From NCBI GenBank assembly GCA_002323245.1, contig DCPU01000011.1:30128-94127 (forward strand): a stretch of 64,000 nt of DNA, in the 5' to 3' direction. Positions 52,208 to 61,303 of the stretch are shown here, one piece after another. The position numbers were made by a program, and so were the translations under genes. Below the pieces are notes generated by a model. The model did not search any database. It had not been told where the DNA came from and saw only the letters and a program-made list of their open reading frames with translations. Numbering within the stretch: the first letter of the stretch is position 1; each line of letters begins with the position of its first letter. The DNA comes from Mariprofundus sp. UBA1536 (GTDB lineage Bacteria > Pseudomonadota > Zetaproteobacteria > Mariprofundales > Mariprofundaceae).

Positions 52208-53923
52208 TTGCAACTTTCTTTAAAACAACAAATCAGCCAAGCCCTGCAAGACGCAGTTGACCATTTGTTGGCAAGCAACCAAATCGAAGCCCAAGCTGAA
52301 GTGGTGCTAAGCAGACCAAAAATTCGTGAGCATGGTGATTACAGCTGCAATGTGGCTATGCCACTCGCTGCCCTTTTAAAGCAAAACCCACGACAAGTGG
52401 CCACAAGCCTGATTGCGCAATCCCAATTCCCTGCTGATGTAGCCAAAACGGACATCGCAGGTCCTGGTTTTATCAATATCACCCTTAAAGCTGGTGGCGA
52501 GTCTGATGTACTCAAAACCATCTTAAGCCAAGCTGGCCAATATGGTTGCATCAGCAACGAAGCTGGCCAGCCTGTATGCTTGGAATTTGTCTCTGCCAAC
52601 CCCACTGGCCCCATGCATGTGGGACATGGCCGAGGCGCTGTGGTTGGCGATAGCTTGGCCAATCTTCTGGCTGCACGCGGCTATGCTGTGCACAAAGAAT
52701 ATTACATCAACGATGCCGGCGCCCAGATTGGCGTGTTGGCCAACTCGGTTTGGCTGCGTATGCAAGAGCTGCAAGGTCTCAGCATCACCTTCCCTGATTC
52801 AGCTTATCCTGGTCAATACATCATTGATATCGCCACCAGCATTCTAGCCGACGAAGATTTCGCAAGCTTTGAGGCTATGGATGATGAAACGCGTCAAAAA
52901 GAATTAGGCCAACGCGCAGTCAATGAAAACATGGCCATGATTCGCAAAGATTTGGCCACCATCGGTATTGAATTTCACCAATATTTTTCAGAAAAAACAT
53001 TGCATGAATCAGGCCGCGTGAATCAACTGATAGAAAAGCTGCAAAACCAAGGTTTGATTTACAAAGGATGCTTGCCACCACCAAAAGGCAAAGAAATCGA
53101 AGATTATCAGCCCACTGAACAACTGCTTTTCCGCACCACTGATTTTGGCGACGATGTCGACCGCCCGCTGCAAAAACAAGACGGCACAGCTACCTATTTT
53201 GCTGCCGATATCGCCTACCATGATGATAAAGTCAGCCGTGGTTACCCGTATATGATTGATATCTGGGGCGCTGACCACGGTGGTTATGTCACCCGTGTAC
53301 AATCGGCGATGAAAGCGCTAACAGGACTGGATAAACAACCTGAAATTCTACTGGTGCAAATGGTAAACTTAACCCGTGATGGCCAACCGTTTAAAATGTC
53401 CAAGCGCGCCGGCACCTTTGTAACTTTGAACGAAATCGTGGAAGAAGTGGGCAAAGATGCTGTCCGCTTTAATTTCATGACCCGCCGCGTAGAAAGTCAG
53501 CTGGATTTTGATTTGGAAGCAGCCAAACAAAAGAATGATGAAAACCCTGTGTATTATGTGCAATACGCCCATGCACGCGTCAATGCAGTGTTACGCAAAG
53601 CCAAAGAAGAAGGCATCAACATTGCTGAAATCGCCGATGTAGATACTTCCATTTTAAGAAGCAAAGAAGAGCTCAAGCTTATCAAAATGCTGCTCTCCTA
53701 CCCTGAAATGTTGGCTACGGCAGCTGAACGCCGCGAACCTTATCGCATTGCACTTTTTGCTATGAAACTCGCTGCTGCATTCCATAGCTTTTACCATCAT
53801 AATCGTGTGATTGGTGTGGAAGAAAATTTAATGCAAGCGCGTTTGCTGTTGCTTAAAGCCAGCGCCCAAGTGATTAAAAATGCTTTGGCATTGTTAGGTG
53901 TATCTGCACCGGAGCAAATGTAG
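52208..53923 (+). CDS. argS: Arginyl-tRNA synthetase
   Basis: Charges tRNA-Arg; the tRNA-Arg(CCU) at 34.2 kb is one of its substrates. It has 571 residues. The N-terminal Add1 domain comes first, the HIGH-type motif is PMHVGHGRGAVVGD (about residue 136), the KMSK-type loop is FKMSKRAGTF (near 395), and the C-terminal DALR anticodon domain ends LALLGVSAPEQM. It starts with TTG at 52208, preceded by GGAG six bases before. The stop overlaps the GTG of the SPOR gene by one base. Confidence 0.97.
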   Translation: MQLSLKQQISQALQDAVDHLLASNQIEAQAEVVLSRPKIREHGDYSCNVAMPLAALLKQNPRQVATSLIAQSQFPADVAKTDIAGPGFINITLKAGGESDVLKTILSQAGQYGCISNEAGQPVCLEFVSANPTGPMHVGHGRGAVVGDSLANLLAARGYAVHKEYYINDAGAQIGVLANSVWLRMQELQGLSITFPDSAYPGQYIIDIATSILADEDFASFEAMDDETRQKELGQRAVNENMAMIRKDLATIGIEFHQYFSEKTLHESGRVNQLIEKLQNQGLIYKGCLPPPKGKEIEDYQPTEQLLFRTTDFGDDVDRPLQKQDGTATYFAADIAYHDDKVSRGYPYMIDIWGADHGGYVTRVQSAMKALTGLDKQPEILLVQMVNLTRDGQPFKMSKRAGTFVTLNEIVEEVGKDAVRFNFMTRRVESQLDFDLEAAKQKNDENPVYYVQYAHARVNAVLRKAKEEGINIAEIADVDTSILRSKEELKLIKMLLSYPEMLATAAERREPYRIALFAMKLAAAFHSFYHHNRVIGVEENLMQARLLLLKASAQVIKNALALLGVSAPEQM

Positions 53924-54627
53924 TGGCAGACAAAGACTTCGCCCAACTCGAAACCACGCAATTTAGCAGCAGCCAAACTGCAGGTTTGGCCAAGCATAAA
54001 ACAACATTGATTGTTGGTTTGGCTGTTGTTTTTTCGATGATTTGTTTTGCTTTTGGCTTCTTTATGGGCGAAAAGCATGGTATTGAATCCACCCAAGGTA
54101 AAAAACACGAAGAATTGGTGATGAAGTTGCAAAACCAACAAAAAGAGTTGGAAACTTTAAAACAAGCTGTTGAAAAAAACCTTGATAAAGAAGCTGCCAC
54201 CTCACAAGTGGGTGAGCTGACCTTTTACAATGAATTACCCAAACAATCGATTGTGCCTGAGCCATTGCATGCATCCGAAGTTTCCACCCGTCCAGCTGCC
54301 AGTAATATCGTTGATCAGCCGATGGATGATATCAAAGCTGCAGAAAAGAAACTTGATGCCTTGATTCAAGATGAAATGAAAACCACCTCACGCTCGTTCC
54401 GCGTACAAGTGGCCTCCTTTAGCGCAGAGGATGATGCCAAAAACTTCTTACCGAGCTTGAGCAAACTTGGCATAAGCCCTCAAATTCAAAAGGTAAATCT
54501 AGCAACCATGGGCACCCGCTATCGGGTATTCACCAATAGTTATAGCGATGAAACGAATGCCATGCGCGCCAAGCAACTGATCAAAGAAAAACTCAAAATT
54601 GATGGTATTCTGATTCAAAATGACTGA
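53923..54627 (+). CDS. SPOR-domain inner-membrane protein
   Basis: A 234-residue single-pass protein starting with GTG: a cytoplasmic N-terminus (about 30 residues), a membrane helix (TLIVGLAVVFSMICFAFGFF, 30-49), a periplasmic coiled-coil (KLQNQQKELETLKQAVEKNL) and a C-terminal SPOR domain from about residue 158 (FRVQVASFSAEDDAKNFLPS...). SPOR binds denuded glycan strands at the division septum. FtsN- or DedD-like proteins have this layout. It sits directly after argS, the same order seen for ftsN-like genes in many proteobacteria. Confidence 0.92.
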   Translation: MADKDFAQLETTQFSSSQTAGLAKHKTTLIVGLAVVFSMICFAFGFFMGEKHGIESTQGKKHEELVMKLQNQQKELETLKQAVEKNLDKEAATSQVGELTFYNELPKQSIVPEPLHASEVSTRPAASNIVDQPMDDIKAAEKKLDALIQDEMKTTSRSFRVQVASFSAEDDAKNFLPSLSKLGISPQIQKVNLATMGTRYRVFTNSYSDETNAMRAKQLIKEKLKIDGILIQND

Positions 54628-55585
54628 CGCCCGCCTCAGCCAAGCCTCGGCGTGGATTAAAAATCAAGAAACCTTTTCAAATTGCCAAATCACCCTGCTC
54701 GCAGGTGATGCTTCTTTTCGTCGTTATTTCCGCTTAACTGACGGTGCCAATAGTTATGTCTTGATGGATGCCCCGCCAGAAAAAGAAGATACCACACCAT
54801 TTTTAAGGGTGAGCGCTTGGATGCAAGCCGCGGGGCTGCGTACTCCCCAAGTTTTAAGCCAAGACCAAAGTCTGGGATTTTTGATTTTAGAAGATTTTGG
54901 CGATGAAACGTGGTCACTTTATTTTCAATCAGGTAAAGCCATCAAGCCTCTCTTTAAAGATGCATTGCAACAATTACATAAACTGCAAACGCACGCTGCC
55001 TTGCCTGAGTTTCCTTTATTTAACATCAAACGCATGCAAACCGAAATCAATTTGTACTTGGATTGGTATTTGCCTTTTGTGGCCAAGCACACACCAACTG
55101 AATCTGAGCGCCAAACTTTTCATGATGCTTTGCTGCCCATTTTGACAAGTATTCATGCTTTGCCCAAAGCAGGTGTACATCTCGATTACCATAGTCGTAA
55201 TTTGATGGTGCCAAGCCATGGTTTACCGCTAGGAGTCATTGACTTCCAAGATGCAGTATTTGGCCCCATCACCTATGATTTGGCCTCCCTACTCTATGAC
55301 TGTTACCAAGATTATGATGAAACGATAAGGCGACATTGGAGCGAGAATTTTTTCACGCAACTTCCACTAGAGCATAAAGCCTATTTTTCAAATGATTTTA
55401 ACATTTGGCACCAAGCTTTGCGACGCACAGCACTGCAACGCCATATCAAAGCCACAGGCATCTTTGCCCGCTTGGCATATCGTGACCACAAATTGCAATT
55501 TTTGACTGAAATACCACTCACACAGAAGCATATGGCAGATGAGCTAACTGCCCTAGAACTGCAAATTCCATTTATCAACAGTTAA
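54620..55585 (+). CDS. amgK: AmgK-like sugar kinase (aminoglycoside phosphotransferase family)
   Basis: A 321-residue APH-fold kinase. The N-terminal lobe has LLAGDASFRRYFRLTD and VLMDAPPEKEDTTPF, which are characteristic of AmgK, the anomeric kinase of MurNAc/GlcNAc in the peptidoglycan-recycling shunt. The catalytic loop is HLDYHSRNLM near residue 188, and the metal-binding Asp is in GVIDFQDAVFGPITYDLAS. The usual partner murU is not adjacent. It overlaps the SPOR gene by 8 bases, so a cell-wall protein and a cell-wall recycling enzyme are coupled. The gene name is by family resemblance. Confidence 0.85.
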   Translation: MTDARLSQASAWIKNQETFSNCQITLLAGDASFRRYFRLTDGANSYVLMDAPPEKEDTTPFLRVSAWMQAAGLRTPQVLSQDQSLGFLILEDFGDETWSLYFQSGKAIKPLFKDALQQLHKLQTHAALPEFPLFNIKRMQTEINLYLDWYLPFVAKHTPTESERQTFHDALLPILTSIHALPKAGVHLDYHSRNLMVPSHGLPLGVIDFQDAVFGPITYDLASLLYDCYQDYDETIRRHWSENFFTQLPLEHKAYFSNDFNIWHQALRRTALQRHIKATGIFARLAYRDHKLQFLTEIPLTQKHMADELTALELQIPFINS

Positions 55586-55699
55586 AACTTTTTTTCACTT
55601 ATTATTTGCCACTTTCGGGGTGAAAAGCGCCGAATGCAGCATTGCCCAAACGGCATCTTCAAACTATCATGCGCTCTGTTTTAAAAGGAGGATAACACG

Positions 55700-57118
55700 T
55701 TGTTTAAACGTATTTTGATTGCCAACCGCGGCGAATGCGCCATCCGTGTCATCCGAGCATGTGCCGAGATGGGCATTGAATCTGTGGCAGTATACTCCGA
55801 GCCAGATAGCCACGCATTGCATGTTAAAAAAGCGGATAAAGCCATTTTGATTGGTCCAGACCCCGTTAAAAGTTACCTCAACATCCATAGAATTGTGGAT
55901 ATTGCCCTCAAAGCTAAATGTGATGCTATCCATCCTGGTTATGGCTTTTTGTCTGAAAACCCTGATTTTGCCCAAGCAGTGATTGATGCTGGCATCACCT
56001 ACATTGGCCCCTCACCTGAAGCCATTCAAAACATGGGCAGCAAAACCAATGCCCGCACAGCCATGCTTGCTGCTGGCGTGCCCTGCATTCCAGGCACCGA
56101 AGCCTCGTTAACCAGTGTTGAAGAAGCATTGGAAGTTGCCAATGGTATGGGTTACCCGGTGATGTTAAAAGCTGCTGCTGGCGGCGGTGGCCGTGGTATT
56201 CGTCGCTGTGATAATGATGCCGAAGTCAAAGAAAATTATGTGCTTACCACCAATGAAGCCTTAACGGCATTTGGTAATGGTGAGTTATTTATGGAAAAGG
56301 CCATCATCGAGCCACGCCATATCGAATTTCAAATTCTAGCGGATAGCCATGGCAATTGTGTGCATTTGTTTGAGCGCGATTGTTCGATTCAACGCCGCAA
56401 CCAAAAACTCATTGAAATTGCGCCATCCAATTATATTTCCGATGACTTACGCGAGCGCATGGGTAAAGAAGCCGTGCGTGCTGCCAAAGCTGTGGGTTAT
56501 GTCAATGCAGGCACAGTTGAGTTTTTGGTGGATAAAAACCACGACTTTTTCTTCATGGAAATGAATACCCGTTTGCAAGTGGAGCACACCATCACTGAAG
56601 CCATTACTGGCGTCGATATTGTGGCTTCGCAAATTGCGATTGCTGCTGGTGAAAAGCTTCCTTTTGAACAAAAAGATATCACCTTCCGTGGCAACGCCAT
56701 TGAATTTCGGGTCAATGCCGAAGATCCGCAAAATGGATTCTTCCCCAACCCTGGCCGCATCACCCGTTATCATTCACCCGGAGGCCCTGGCGTACGTGTG
56801 GATGGTTGCGTCTATCCTGGTTACACCATTCCCCCACATTACGATTCGATGTGCGCCAAACTCACCATTTGGGCACCCGATTGGGAACGCGCCGTTAAAC
56901 GCGCCCAACGCGCTTTGAATGAATATGATATTCGCGGCGTAAAAACAACATTGGCATTTTATCGCGCCATTGCTGAATCTGATGTCTTTATGGCAGGGCA
57001 ATTTGATACTGGCTTTATGGAGCAAAACCCTGAGTTGCTCGAATACAAAGCCTTTGAGCCACGCGAAAACATCGCTGCTGCCGTAGCTATCGCTATCGCC
57101 GCGCACGCTGGCCTGTAA
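55700..57118 (+). CDS. pycA: Biotin carboxylase subunit of pyruvate carboxylase (PycA type)
   Basis: Carboxylates biotin with ATP and bicarbonate. It has 472 residues: ILIANRGECAIRVIRA at the N-terminus, HPGYGFLSENPDFA, the ATP-grasp loop VMLKAAAGGGGRGIRR, RDCSIQRRNQKLIE and EMNTRLQVEHTITE. It could equally be called AccC, but it is followed 41 bases later by a carboxyltransferase/biotin-carrier subunit rather than accB, so the split pyruvate carboxylase reading is preferred. The start is TTG at 55700 behind AGGAGG at 8 bases, the strongest Shine-Dalgarno in this stretch. Confidence 0.93.
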   Translation: MFKRILIANRGECAIRVIRACAEMGIESVAVYSEPDSHALHVKKADKAILIGPDPVKSYLNIHRIVDIALKAKCDAIHPGYGFLSENPDFAQAVIDAGITYIGPSPEAIQNMGSKTNARTAMLAAGVPCIPGTEASLTSVEEALEVANGMGYPVMLKAAAGGGGRGIRRCDNDAEVKENYVLTTNEALTAFGNGELFMEKAIIEPRHIEFQILADSHGNCVHLFERDCSIQRRNQKLIEIAPSNYISDDLRERMGKEAVRAAKAVGYVNAGTVEFLVDKNHDFFFMEMNTRLQVEHTITEAITGVDIVASQIAIAAGEKLPFEQKDITFRGNAIEFRVNAEDPQNGFFPNPGRITRYHSPGGPGVRVDGCVYPGYTIPPHYDSMCAKLTIWAPDWERAVKRAQRALNEYDIRGVKTTLAFYRAIAESDVFMAGQFDTGFMEQNPELLEYKAFEPRENIAAAVAIAIAAHAGL

Positions 57119-57159
57119 GTAGCACCCAAGTCCAAGTTTTGAAAGAAAGGAAAAACAAC

Positions 57160-59007
57160 ATGACTCAAGTAAAGAAAAAATTAGCGATTTCTGAACTGGC
57201 ATTGCGTGATGGTCATCAATCACTGCTAGCTACCCGCATGCGATTGGAAGACATGTTACCGATTTGCGAAAAAATCGATGCCATTGGTTATTGGTCAGTC
57301 GAAGCATGGGGCGGCGCCACATTCGATACCTGCTTACGCTATTTAAAAGAAGGCCCTTGGATTCGTTTGCGTGAGCTAAAAAAAGCACTACCCAACACCA
57401 ATGTACAAATGTTGTTACGCGGTCAAAACTTATTGGGCTACCGTCATTATGCTGATGATGTTGTGCGCAAGTTTGTGGATATGGCTTCTGCCAATGGTGT
57501 GGATGTATTCCGCACTTTTGATGCCATGAATGATTTGCGCAATGTGCGCACCGCCATTACCCAAGTGAAAGCCAATGGCAAACATGCCGAAGGCACCATT
57601 TGTTACACCACCAGCCCAGTACACACCCTTAAATACTTCGTTGATCTTGCCAAAGGTTTCGAAGATATGGGCTGTGATACGCTTGCTATCAAAGACATGG
57701 CTGGATTGCTCACCCCTACAGCCACCAAAGAACTCATCACCGAGCTCAAATCAGCGCTGAGCATTCCTTTGCATTTGCATTGCCACTCAACTTCCGGCGT
57801 TGCTGAAATGGTGCAGTGGGAAGCTGTGCATGCAGGCTGTGATATTATCGACACTGCGATTTCACCACTTTCTGGCGGCACTTCCCATCCTGCCACTGAA
57901 TCGATGGTGGCAGCATTTGCAGGCACCGAATATGACACAGGTTTGAATCTGGAAGCATTACAAGATGTAGCTGCATATTTCCGCGAAATCCGCAAAAAAT
58001 ATGCACGCTTTGAGTCTGATGTGACTGGTGTGGACACCCGTGTGTTTATCAATCAAATCCCTGGCGGCATGATTTCAAACCTTGCCAATCAGCTTAAAGA
58101 TCAAGGCGCGATGGACAAAATGGATGCGGTATTGGAAGAAATTCCTCGCGTGCGTAAAGACTTTGGCTACCCGCCATTGGTGACACCAACCAGCCAAATC
58201 GTCGGTACACAAGCTGTATTGAATGTCATTTCCGACAAAAAATACAAGGTCATCACTGAAGAAACCAAATCGTACCTTAAAGGCATGTACGGCAAAGCAC
58301 TGGGCGAAATTAACGCTGAAGTACAACTTGATGCTTTGGGCGATGAGTCGCCAATCTCTGTGCGCCCAGCCGATTTGATTCCCGATGAATTGGACGCGCT
58401 GACCCGTGAAGTGGGTGATAGAGCCAAATCGGTTGAAGATGTATTGTCTTATGCCATGTTCCCAACCATTGCTTTGGAATTCTTTGCTGAACGCGAATCT
58501 GGTGTCTTTAAACCAGAGGCATTGGATTCGATTGTGTCTACTGCACCATCAGCAGCTGCACCTGATTTGGCGCCAACTGAATTTAACATCACTATTCATG
58601 GCGAGCAGTACCACATCAAGATCGAAGGCACTGGCCATGTTGAAGATGATTTAAAACCTTACTACGTCAAAGTCGATAATGTTTTAGAAGAAGTGTATTT
58701 GGAAACATTGACTGAAGTTGTGCCCACTATTGATGGCCGTAATATAGACTCTGGCCGTGTATCCAAGGGCAGTAAACGCCCTAAAGCACGCAGCGATAGT
58801 GATGTCACCACACCAATGCCTGGCCGTATTGTGGCTGTAAATGTTGAAGTTGGCGCAACCGTTAAAGCAGGCGATACGGTGGTTACCGTTGAAGCCATGA
58901 AAATGGAAAACCCTGTGCACGCGCCCGTTTCAGGCACGGTAAAAGCCATCTACGTTGCTGTTGGTGATTCAGTAAATCCTGATGAGTGCTTAATCGAAAT
59001 CGCTTAA
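57160..59007 (+). CDS. pycB: Pyruvate carboxylase subunit B / oxaloacetate decarboxylase alpha
   Basis: Moves the carboxyl group from biotin to pyruvate, giving oxaloacetate. It has 615 residues: an HMGL-like barrel starting ELALRDGHQSLLATRM, with metal ligands in the DLHLHCHSTSG-like LHLHCHSTSGVAEM, a conserved C-terminal carboxylase domain, and a biotinyl domain at the end with the biotin lysine in VEAMKMENPVHAP. No OadB/OadG membrane subunits follow, so a sodium-pump decarboxylase is unlikely. The ATG at 57160 has AAAGGA eight bases upstream. A terminator follows. Confidence 0.94.
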   Translation: MTQVKKKLAISELALRDGHQSLLATRMRLEDMLPICEKIDAIGYWSVEAWGGATFDTCLRYLKEGPWIRLRELKKALPNTNVQMLLRGQNLLGYRHYADDVVRKFVDMASANGVDVFRTFDAMNDLRNVRTAITQVKANGKHAEGTICYTTSPVHTLKYFVDLAKGFEDMGCDTLAIKDMAGLLTPTATKELITELKSALSIPLHLHCHSTSGVAEMVQWEAVHAGCDIIDTAISPLSGGTSHPATESMVAAFAGTEYDTGLNLEALQDVAAYFREIRKKYARFESDVTGVDTRVFINQIPGGMISNLANQLKDQGAMDKMDAVLEEIPRVRKDFGYPPLVTPTSQIVGTQAVLNVISDKKYKVITEETKSYLKGMYGKALGEINAEVQLDALGDESPISVRPADLIPDELDALTREVGDRAKSVEDVLSYAMFPTIALEFFAERESGVFKPEALDSIVSTAPSAAAPDLAPTEFNITIHGEQYHIKIEGTGHVEDDLKPYYVKVDNVLEEVYLETLTEVVPTIDGRNIDSGRVSKGSKRPKARSDSDVTTPMPGRIVAVNVEVGATVKAGDTVVTVEAMKMENPVHAPVSGTVKAIYVAVGDSVNPDECLIEIA

Positions 59008-59029
59008 ATACAAGCACAAGACTTTAAAC

Positions 59030-59066
59030 GGGGCAGTTGCAACTCATTGCATCTGCCCTTTTTTTA
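59030..59066 (+). terminator. Rho-independent terminator after pycB
   Basis: GGGCAG (59031-59036) pairs with CTGCCC (59053-59058), with an inner TTGCA/TGCAA extension, and is followed by seven T. It ends the pycAB transcript. The convergent EcKL gene stops inside the T-run, so the hairpin may serve both directions. Confidence 0.88.
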
Positions 59067-60080
59067 TTTCAAGCCGTTTTGATTGATTGAAAGCCTAGCA
59101 ATGGTGCGAAGCGCAACGCGCTTATTGTAATCATTGATTTTCCAGTGCGTCGGCATCCAGCCCACCAAAAAACGATAAAAATCACTTTGGGCCACTGCAA
59201 ACAAGCTGCGCCACTCCTGCTCTAAAGCTACAAAATCAATGGCAGGTTGCTTCTCGTTTAAAGCGACTTTTAAAGCTTCGAAATAATAATTGAGCATCTC
59301 TTTTTCAAAGCGTTGCTGCTCATCATCATTAAAACAACTGCCCAATAAATACGCCACATCTTTCATGCCGCAACCACCACCCACATATTGAAAATCAACT
59401 GCGGCAACAGACGGGTAATCAACGGCAAAACAAAAGTTGGCGACTTTGGCATCACCATGTACCAAGGTTTGGAAACGGCATTGATTTAAATGTGCATCAA
59501 GCAAGCCTGCTGCGTCACGTACACGCTCATCAGCTATGGCTTGAAATTCTTCTGGTCTGGTTTGCAAATGCCAGTATGTGCCCACTGGCCAAAGGTAGTT
59601 AGGCGATTCTCCCATAAATGTTGCATGGAAATGAGCCAGCCAAGCCAGGCAAAGTTTCGCCTCGGATTGATGTAAATGGGATTTACGCAACGGAAACCCA
59701 GCATCATCCAAATCTTCCAATACCATGAGGTGTTCATCACCCACAGTTTGCACACTAAAGCAATGCGGCACACGGCAAGACTGATCACAGCGTTGGGCCC
59801 AATATTGATACCAAGCCATTTCAACTTCATAGGATTTTACTTTACGTTGATGTGCCACATCAAAATGCCAGCCATGCGGATGGTTCACTTCCGATGGGAA
59901 CACGACATGCTTAAGCACAACAGAGGAAAAGTCACTGCCTCGCAAATGAAAGCGCACGATTTCACCATAACCACTCCACAGTGTTTGTATCACATCAACA
60001 AAAGTTACAGAACTTGCACCCGTTGCTTTCGCCACAATATCGCTAAGTTGCTGTTGTTTGACTAACTTGGATATGTTCAC
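59064..60080 (-). CDS. EcKL-type (DUF1679/CHK-like) phosphotransferase
   Basis: A 338-residue protein kinase-like-fold enzyme of the ecdysteroid-kinase-like family. The N-lobe has VVLKHVVFP (ATP-binding Lys); the catalytic loop is LVHGDAKVANFCF near residue 207; the metal motif is VAAVDFQYVGGGCGMKDVAYLLGSC, typical of EcKL. In animals relatives phosphorylate steroids, and bacterial members are uncharacterised; small-molecule hydroxyl groups are the probable targets. It is the second APH-fold kinase within 5 kb, only distantly similar to the AmgK-like one. Confidence 0.87.
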   Translation of the reverse strand: MNISKLVKQQQLSDIVAKATGASSVTFVDVIQTLWSGYGEIVRFHLRGSDFSSVVLKHVVFPSEVNHPHGWHFDVAHQRKVKSYEVEMAWYQYWAQRCDQSCRVPHCFSVQTVGDEHLMVLEDLDDAGFPLRKSHLHQSEAKLCLAWLAHFHATFMGESPNYLWPVGTYWHLQTRPEEFQAIADERVRDAAGLLDAHLNQCRFQTLVHGDAKVANFCFAVDYPSVAAVDFQYVGGGCGMKDVAYLLGSCFNDDEQQRFEKEMLNYYFEALKVALNEKQPAIDFVALEQEWRSLFAVAQSDFYRFLVGWMPTHWKINDYNKRVALRTIARLSINQNGLK

Positions 60081-60116
60081 AGGGAAATTTACCTCACCTG
60101 ATGAAATGCTGGTCGC

Positions 60117-60326
60117 TTAAATGGTGGCTTTTGGCTCGTCTTCATTCGAGCCAGTTTCTATGCTTTCGCTTTCAGGTAACACCGATTCATTTTCTGATAT
60201 CACATTCACATCATCGGATAACTCTTCATGACGCTTTTCGAGTTTGCGCAAGCGTTTTTCTTCATTTTTTTGTTGTTTTGCTAATTCTTTCTGACGTTTT
60301 TCATATTTAAAATTCGGTTTGGCCAA
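60117..60326 (-). CDS. Small charged coiled-coil protein
   Basis: A 69-residue highly charged protein starting MAKPNFKYEKRQKELAKQQK, followed by Lys/Glu/Arg repeats (residues 8-36, likely one long helix), with an acidic Ser-rich tail. Proteins with the same N-terminus (MAKPNF.. KRQKELAKK) are common in proteobacteria and lack a known function. The conserved start makes it a real gene. It lies 36 bases upstream of the EcKL gene on the same strand. Confidence 0.75.
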   Translation of the reverse strand: MAKPNFKYEKRQKELAKQQKNEEKRLRKLEKRHEELSDDVNVISENESVLPESESIETGSNEDEPKATI

Positions 60327-60476
60327 AGTGACATCCTACTTACAAAATCTATCCTGCCAGCATCCATAGCATTGCGATGGTGTGTCTTTAAGCGAACATA
60401 GACAAAGGACTGCGGCCATACTGCCATGAATAGATAGATTCGTCTTCTAGCTTGAGTGATATCTAAAAACAGTCAC

Positions 60477-60505
60477 AAAAAAAGGGCCGCATCAGCAGCC
60501 CTTTT
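60477..60505 (-). terminator. Rho-independent terminator after the periplasmic protein gene
   Basis: On the minus strand AAAAGGGC pairs with GCCCTTTT around a nine-base loop and runs into seven T. It lies 30 bases after the stop of the gene at 60535-60825. The A-run on the other side would allow it to work from the plus strand too. Confidence 0.85.
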
Positions 60506-60534
60506 CACTTGATCCGCTCCCTGCGCTCAAATGG

Positions 60535-60825
60535 TTATTGTTGGGTACAAGTCCAGCCCCAACCGCGTTGTTTCTCTACAAAAGCTGCTGCTTGCTCTTC
60601 ACAGTATCCCGCCAAATTCTGGGCCTGCCACAGGCTTTCTGCACCCATGCCTTTATCATATGTCACTTCACAAGGGACGGTCTGACCTTCAGTGGCATAA
60701 ACTACGCTAATCACGCGTTGTTTATCACCATGGGTGCAAACATAGGTTTGGTTGGCAAGTGCTGGTGCTGCCAAAAATAATGTACTCAGCGCCGCGGCCA
60801 ATGTTGCTCTTTTCATTGAAATCAT
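60535..60825 (-). CDS. Small periplasmic protein of unknown function
   Basis: A 96-residue precursor with a clear signal peptide (ATLAAALSTLFLAAPALA, cleavage before NQTYVC). The mature part of about 72 residues has four cysteines (YVCTHG, VPCEVTY, GYCEEQ and WTCTQQ), consistent with two disulfides. Two in-frame ATG codons (60825 and the one three codons later) could start it; GGAGG lies upstream of the first. I do not recognise the family. It stands alone with its own terminator. Confidence 0.8.
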   Translation of the reverse strand: MISMKRATLAAALSTLFLAAPALANQTYVCTHGDKQRVISVVYATEGQTVPCEVTYDKGMGAESLWQAQNLAGYCEEQAAAFVEKQRGWGWTCTQQ

Positions 60826-61067
60826 AATGCCTCCAATTGGGATGTTTTTTCTTCACCCTAAAAAACAGTGTAGTCCCACGCTATTTAAAAAACAATTATT
60901 GCTCTTGTCCTTATGTATCCGTTTGCCCATTTCATCGCTTTAAAGTTCGGATATTTATACTGTGTTTTGCGCCAAATTCACAAAATGAATGATTGCTAAA
61001 AGTGTCAATATCTGGTATCAATTGAACTGTTCGTGAAGCACATCTCTAGCATCAAAAGGAGAAATTT

Positions 61068-61244
61068 ATGCTTGGAAGACATCAACACACCTCACCCAAA
61101 GAAACCACGCTTGTCACTACCGCATGGAAGAAAATTCATCAGTGGCATACGCATGAAAAAGCGCGTCTAAAAAGAGCTATGAACAAAAGGATGAGGCAGG
61201 ACAATAAAGTTTTGCTTGATACGGAACTTCTGCAAAAAGGTTAG
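61068..61244 (+). CDS. Small basic protein, 58 residues
   Basis: A 58-codon gene with an excellent ribosome-binding site (AAAAGGAG, six bases before the ATG) and a terminator 24 bases after the stop, a complete small transcription unit in an otherwise empty gap. The protein begins MLGRHQHTSPKETT and has the basic stretch KARLKRAMNKRMRQDNK in its second half; no membrane helix or signal. It might bind RNA, DNA or a membrane surface, but no family is recognised. It is unrelated in sequence to the 58-residue pair at 12.3-12.8 kb. Confidence 0.72.
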   Translation: MLGRHQHTSPKETTLVTTAWKKIHQWHTHEKARLKRAMNKRMRQDNKVLLDTELLQKG

Positions 61245-61267
61245 TTTCTCCTCGAACATAGCAGTTT

Positions 61268-61296
61268 AAAAAGCTCTCCACTGTGGGAGCTTTTTT
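61268..61296 (+). terminator. Rho-independent terminator
   Basis: AAAAAGCTCTCC pairs with GGGAGCTTTTTT (one mismatch region near the loop), with six T at the end. It terminates the small gene at 61068-61244. Its symmetric A/T flanks let it also stop the convergent kinase gene ending at 61304. Confidence 0.87.
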
Positions 61297-61303
61297 ATAG
61301 GTA

